Assembly (NCBI GenBank): GCA_022786995.1
Contig: JALFUW010000018.1
Location: forward strand, 1-64,000
DNA from: Clostridiales bacterium
Lineage (GTDB): Bacteria > Bacillota > Clostridia > Oscillospirales > Oscillospiraceae
Direction: 5' to 3'
DNA length: 64,000 nucleotides
Under the pieces are notes generated by a model, which worked only from the letters and a program-made list of their open reading frames with translations, did no database searches and was not told the DNA's origin. Position numbers and translations under genes: made by a program. Positions 61,503 through 64,000 of the stretch are shown in pieces (within the stretch, counting starts at the first letter, position 1; each line of letters starts with the position of its first letter).

Positions 61503-61530
61503 ATTATAGCATAATTCGACCTCAAGTCAA
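61503..61530 (-). promoter_or_regulatory. Promoter of potABCD leader
   Basis: On the minus strand TTGACT (61525-61530) and TATAAT (61503-61508), 16-base spacer, start near 61496. Confidence 0.8.
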
Positions 61531-61623
61531 TATAAAAATAGAATAAATAATTGTGCATAAAGTGGAAAATCCGGCGCAATTTGCACAACAAGTTTGCCAT
61601 TTCCTGAAAAATGCGAAAAGAGG

Positions 61624-61652
61624 TTGACAGAAGGAGATCCTTCGTGTATGAT
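61624..61652 (+). promoter_or_regulatory. Promoter of the glycine riboswitch transcript
   Basis: TTGACA (61624-61629) and TATGAT (61647-61652), 17-base spacer. It faces away from the potABCD promoter. Confidence 0.8.
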
Positions 61653-61679
61653 GAGGCGGTAATATAATATCGACAAACG

Positions 61680-61913
61680 AAGTTCTTAGGGGAATGGCGT
61701 TGAGCCTGCCGAAGGAGTAACACTCTCAGGTGCCTGTGTTTCAGGTGGGGACTAAGAATGGATGTGGCTCTGGAGAATCTCAGAAATGAGTACCGAAGGT
61801 GCAAAGCAGAAATGCCGAATCTCTCAGGTAAAAGGACAGAGTAAGCACGTTTCCTAAAATGGCAGGGGAGGCGCGCTCTCTTTTCGCTGGAGCAGTTGCG
61901 TCCAGCGATTTTT
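61680..61913 (+). promoter_or_regulatory. Tandem glycine riboswitch with terminator
   Basis: Two consecutive glycine aptamers: the first around 61683-61757 (GCCTGCCGAAGGAGTAACACTCTCAGG) described by its CCGAAGG and CTCTCAGG motifs, the second around 61763-61848 (CTCTGGAGA, ACCGAAGG, TCTCTCAGGTAAAAGGACAGAG). A terminator with arms TCGCTGGA and TCCAGCGA (61884-61908) and a T run follows. Glycine would control read-through into the symporter gene. Confidence 0.95.
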
Positions 61914-61936
61914 GTTTGTCAGAAAGAGGTCAAAAA

Positions 61937-63328
61937 ATGGAAACTCTTGTTACTCAGATCGTAGCGGCAGTCAATGATGTCCTTTGGAACAAGTGCCTTG
62001 TGCTCCTGTTCCTGCTGCTGGGCAGCGGCGTTTATTTCTCCATCCGCACCCGGTTCGTGCAGATTCGGAAATTCGGCGAAGGTATGCGCCGGGTCTTCGG
62101 CAACATCAAGCTGGTGGGCGAGGGCGCCGGCAAGGAGGGAATGAGCTCCTTCCAGGCCCTGGCCACGGCCATTGCCGCCCAGGTTGGCACTGGAAACATT
62201 GCAGGCTGCGCCACGGCGCTGGCTTCCGGCGGCCCCGGCGCGATTTTCTGGATGTGGGTGTCCGCTTTTTTCGGAATGTCCACCATCTACGGCGAGGCGG
62301 TTCTGGCTCAGAAGTATAAGCAGACCAATGAAAACGGCGAGGTCACCGGCGGCCCGATCTATTACATCAAGGCCGCGTTCAAGGGAAAGCTGGGCAGCTT
62401 CATGGCCGGTTTCTTTGCCATTGCCATTACCCTTGCACTGGGCTTCATGGGCAACATGGTGCAGTCCAATTCCATCGGTGACGCCTTCCATACGGCGTTC
62501 GGCATTCCCAAGGTCGTGATCGGCCTGGTCATCGCCTGCGTATGCGCCTTTATTTTCCTTGGTGGTGTCAAGCGGATTGCGGCAGTGACCGAAAAACTGG
62601 TGCCCATTATGGCCTGCTTCTACATTCTCGGCTCTCTGATTGCCATTTTCATGAATGCCGGCAGCATTCTGCCCGCTTTCAAAGCCATCTTTGTTGGCGC
62701 CTTCAATCCTCAGGCGGTTCTGGGCGGCGTGCTGGGTGTCACCGTGAAGGAGGCCATGCGTTTCGGCGTGGCCCGGGGCCTGTTCTCCAATGAGGCCGGT
62801 ATGGGCTCTACGCCTCATGCCCACGCGCTGGCAAAGGTTGCCAAACCCCAGGATCAGGGCGTTGTAGCCATGATCGGCGTGTTCATCGATACCTTTGTGG
62901 TTCTGACCATGACTGCGCTGGTCATCCTGACCTCCGGCGTTCTGGGCACGGTAGACGCTGACGGTGAGCTGCTCAGCGGCACCGCGCTGGCACAGGCTGC
63001 CTTCAACCATTCCTTTGGCGGCTTCGGCAATGCGTTTGTGGCAATCTGCCTGCTGTTCTTTGCCTTCTCTACCATCATCGGCTGGTATTTCTTTGGAGAG
63101 TCCAATGTGAAGGCTCTGTTCAAGGGTAAGAAATCCGCCCGGATCGTATACGGAATCATTGCGCTGGTGTTCATTGCGGTCGGTTCCTTCCAGAAGGTGT
63201 CTCTGGTCTGGGATATGTCCGACATGTTTAACGGCCTGATGGTCATTCCCAACCTGCTGGCGGTGCTGTCCCTCAGCGGTGTGGTTGCGAAATTCGCGAA
63301 GGATGACGACAATCTGACAGGAGAATAA
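61937..63328 (+). CDS. Sodium:alanine/glycine symporter (AGCS family)
   Basis: The 463-residue protein has about eleven predicted helices and AGCS hallmarks: SSFQALATAIAAQVGTGNIAG (about 73-93), GGPGAIFWMWVSAFFGMSTIYGEA and SNEAGMGSTPHAHA. Family members import Ala or Gly with Na+. The tandem glycine riboswitch directly upstream makes glycine the likely substrate or signal. ATG 61937 after AAAGAGG is chosen; an upstream in-frame start would fall within the riboswitch terminator. It is monocistronic. Confidence 0.95.
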   Translation: METLVTQIVAAVNDVLWNKCLVLLFLLLGSGVYFSIRTRFVQIRKFGEGMRRVFGNIKLVGEGAGKEGMSSFQALATAIAAQVGTGNIAGCATALASGGPGAIFWMWVSAFFGMSTIYGEAVLAQKYKQTNENGEVTGGPIYYIKAAFKGKLGSFMAGFFAIAITLALGFMGNMVQSNSIGDAFHTAFGIPKVVIGLVIACVCAFIFLGGVKRIAAVTEKLVPIMACFYILGSLIAIFMNAGSILPAFKAIFVGAFNPQAVLGGVLGVTVKEAMRFGVARGLFSNEAGMGSTPHAHALAKVAKPQDQGVVAMIGVFIDTFVVLTMTALVILTSGVLGTVDADGELLSGTALAQAAFNHSFGGFGNAFVAICLLFFAFSTIIGWYFFGESNVKALFKGKKSARIVYGIIALVFIAVGSFQKVSLVWDMSDMFNGLMVIPNLLAVLSLSGVVAKFAKDDDNLTGE

Positions 63329-63334
63329 AAAAGC

Positions 63335-63366
63335 TGCGCCGGGAAATCTTCCCGGCGCATATTTTT
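63335..63366. terminator. Shared terminator of the AGCS symporter and ecfT
   Basis: Perfect 11-base arms TGCGCCGGGAA and complement around ATC, T-rich on both outer sides; the genes are convergent. Confidence 0.9.
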
Positions 63367-64000
63367 ATTGGAAAGGATTAAAATAACGTCCTCCGTTCAG
63401 GTAGGTCAGCGCCAGCGACAGCAGCATCAGTCCAGCGCAGATCAGCATACAGGCAACGTCCATTTTGGAAAAGGGTCTGCCGGAATACCAGGTGCGTTTC
63501 TTTTCCTTGCCAAAACCCCGAAGTTCCATAGCGTTGGAGATGGTCTCGATCCGCTCCATGGAGGACAGAATCAGCGGAATCAGGATAGCGCTTGCGGCCT
63601 TCAGCCGGTCAATGAGACTGGCTTTTTTGCTCATCTCCGTACCACGGGCCTGTTGCGCCAGGGAGATGTCCCGGTATTCCCGCTGAATATCCGGGATATA
63701 CCGCAGCGCCAGTGCCACGGCGTAGCTGACGCGGTAGCTGATACCGATGCGGTTCAGAGAAGCGGCAAATTCGGAAGGGTTCGTGGTGCACACAAACAAC
63801 AGAACGATGGGAATGGTGCAGGCGTTTTTCAGAATCACATTCAGGTGGTAAAACAGCTGCTCTGCCGTCACGCTGTAGGGCTCCGCAATGTGAAGCAGAA
63901 TCGTTGTTGTTCCGTAGATCTTGGTTCCGTGCATGGGACTGAACAGGAAAATCAGAACGTTGTTCATCACGATATAAACGCACATGATTCCCAGAGTCAC
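63365..64000 (-). CDS. ecfT: ECF transporter T component, N-terminus cut off
   Basis: The visible 211 codons encode the C-terminal part of EcfT, the membrane scaffold of energy-coupling factor vitamin/metal importers. The cytosolic coupling motifs are present: QQARGTE (about 118-124 of the visible part) and AMELRGFG (about 161-168), whose Ala-Arg-Gly groups contact the EcfA ATPases. The frame is open to the window edge, so the true start and the ecfA genes that normally precede it lie outside. Two closing hydrophobic helices end with GGRYFNPFQ. Confidence 0.92.
   Translation of the reverse strand: MTLGIMCVYIVMNNVLIFLFSPMHGTKIYGTTTILLHIAEPYSVTAEQLFYHLNVILKNACTIPIVLLFVCTTNPSEFAASLNRIGISYRVSYAVALALRYIPDIQREYRDISLAQQARGTEMSKKASLIDRLKAASAILIPLILSSMERIETISNAMELRGFGKEKKRTWYSGRPFSKMDVACMLICAGLMLLSLALTYLNGGRYFNPFQ

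Noticed and set aside
61358..61804. 148-codon minus-strand frame over the potABCD promoter and glycine riboswitch
   Set aside because: It crosses a riboswitch on the other strand and its own promoter region, with no ribosome site or recognisable domain.

Overview
The window is a stretch of chromosome from an endospore-forming Clostridia bacterium, most likely a gut Oscillospiraceae/Oscillospirales member. The evidence is: spore genes (spoVAD, spoVAE, gerW, spoIID), ireB, scpA-scpB, three T-box leaders, a large Bacillus-type SRP RNA directly before dnaX, an ECF-transporter T subunit and a fairly high G+C. Species identity is inference; no rRNA gene is present. The DNA is densely packed and mostly housekeeping. 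There are no insertion sequences, prophage genes or CRISPR arrays.

Layout. 1-4.0 kb: end of addA facing a minus-strand block of spoVAD-spoVAE, a tiny Asn/Gln-only peptide gene, an SH3b-NlpC/P60 hydrolase, an unknown protein with a palindromic operator, and ireB. 4.0-13.4 kb: T-box-controlled pheS-pheT, nnrD-lipoprotein-mazF, divergent gltX and trpS, and two small membrane proteins. 13.5-21.6 kb: scpA-scpB-DUF2953-gerW-dac-rluB, then a RpiR regulator, a BaiN-like flavoprotein and a GtrII-like membrane protein. 21.6-24.9 kb: acpP, SRP RNA, dnaX-ebfC-recR. 24.9-29.0 kb: divergent EamA transporter and pepF, then a degenerate adenylate-forming protein. 29.0-39.2 kb: T-box-alaS, comEC-holA-rnmV-ABC-F-GNAT, mrp. 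39.3-43.4 kb: queA-tgt, yajC, and a five-SH3b lipoprotein on the other strand. 43.5-51.3 kb: T-box-cysS-polA-rimI-tsaD, a hydroxyacid dehydrogenase, a RluA-type synthase, a Cys-rich protein and tRNA-Ser(CGA). 51.3-52.9 kb: a hairpin-rich non-coding element and an A+T-richer ECF sigma/anti-sigma pair, the most accessory-looking part. 53-64 kb: a Ca/Na-type exchanger under a yybP-ykoY (Mn2+) riboswitch, spoIID, a nucleoside kinase, potABCD behind a long structured leader, a tandem glycine riboswitch with its AGCS symporter, and a truncated ecfT.

How it works together. Much of the window serves translation: five aminoacyl-tRNA synthetases (three with T-boxes), queuosine synthesis, t6A synthesis, pseudouridine synthases and RNase M5. 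A second theme is replication, recombination and segregation (addA, dnaX, holA, polA, recR, scpAB, comEC). Sporulation is spread over several loci, and spoVAD carries a good SigG-type promoter. Transporters on the right are controlled largely by RNA leaders that end in intrinsic terminators.

The best candidates for something undescribed are: the 39-residue Asn/Gln peptide after spoVAE; the roughly 430-nt potABCD leader, with mutually exclusive hairpins and a terminator but no riboswitch class I recognise; the hairpin-rich element after tRNA-Ser; and the short PaaK-like protein lacking its ATP-loop motif. All function statements come from reading motifs by eye; no database search was possible.
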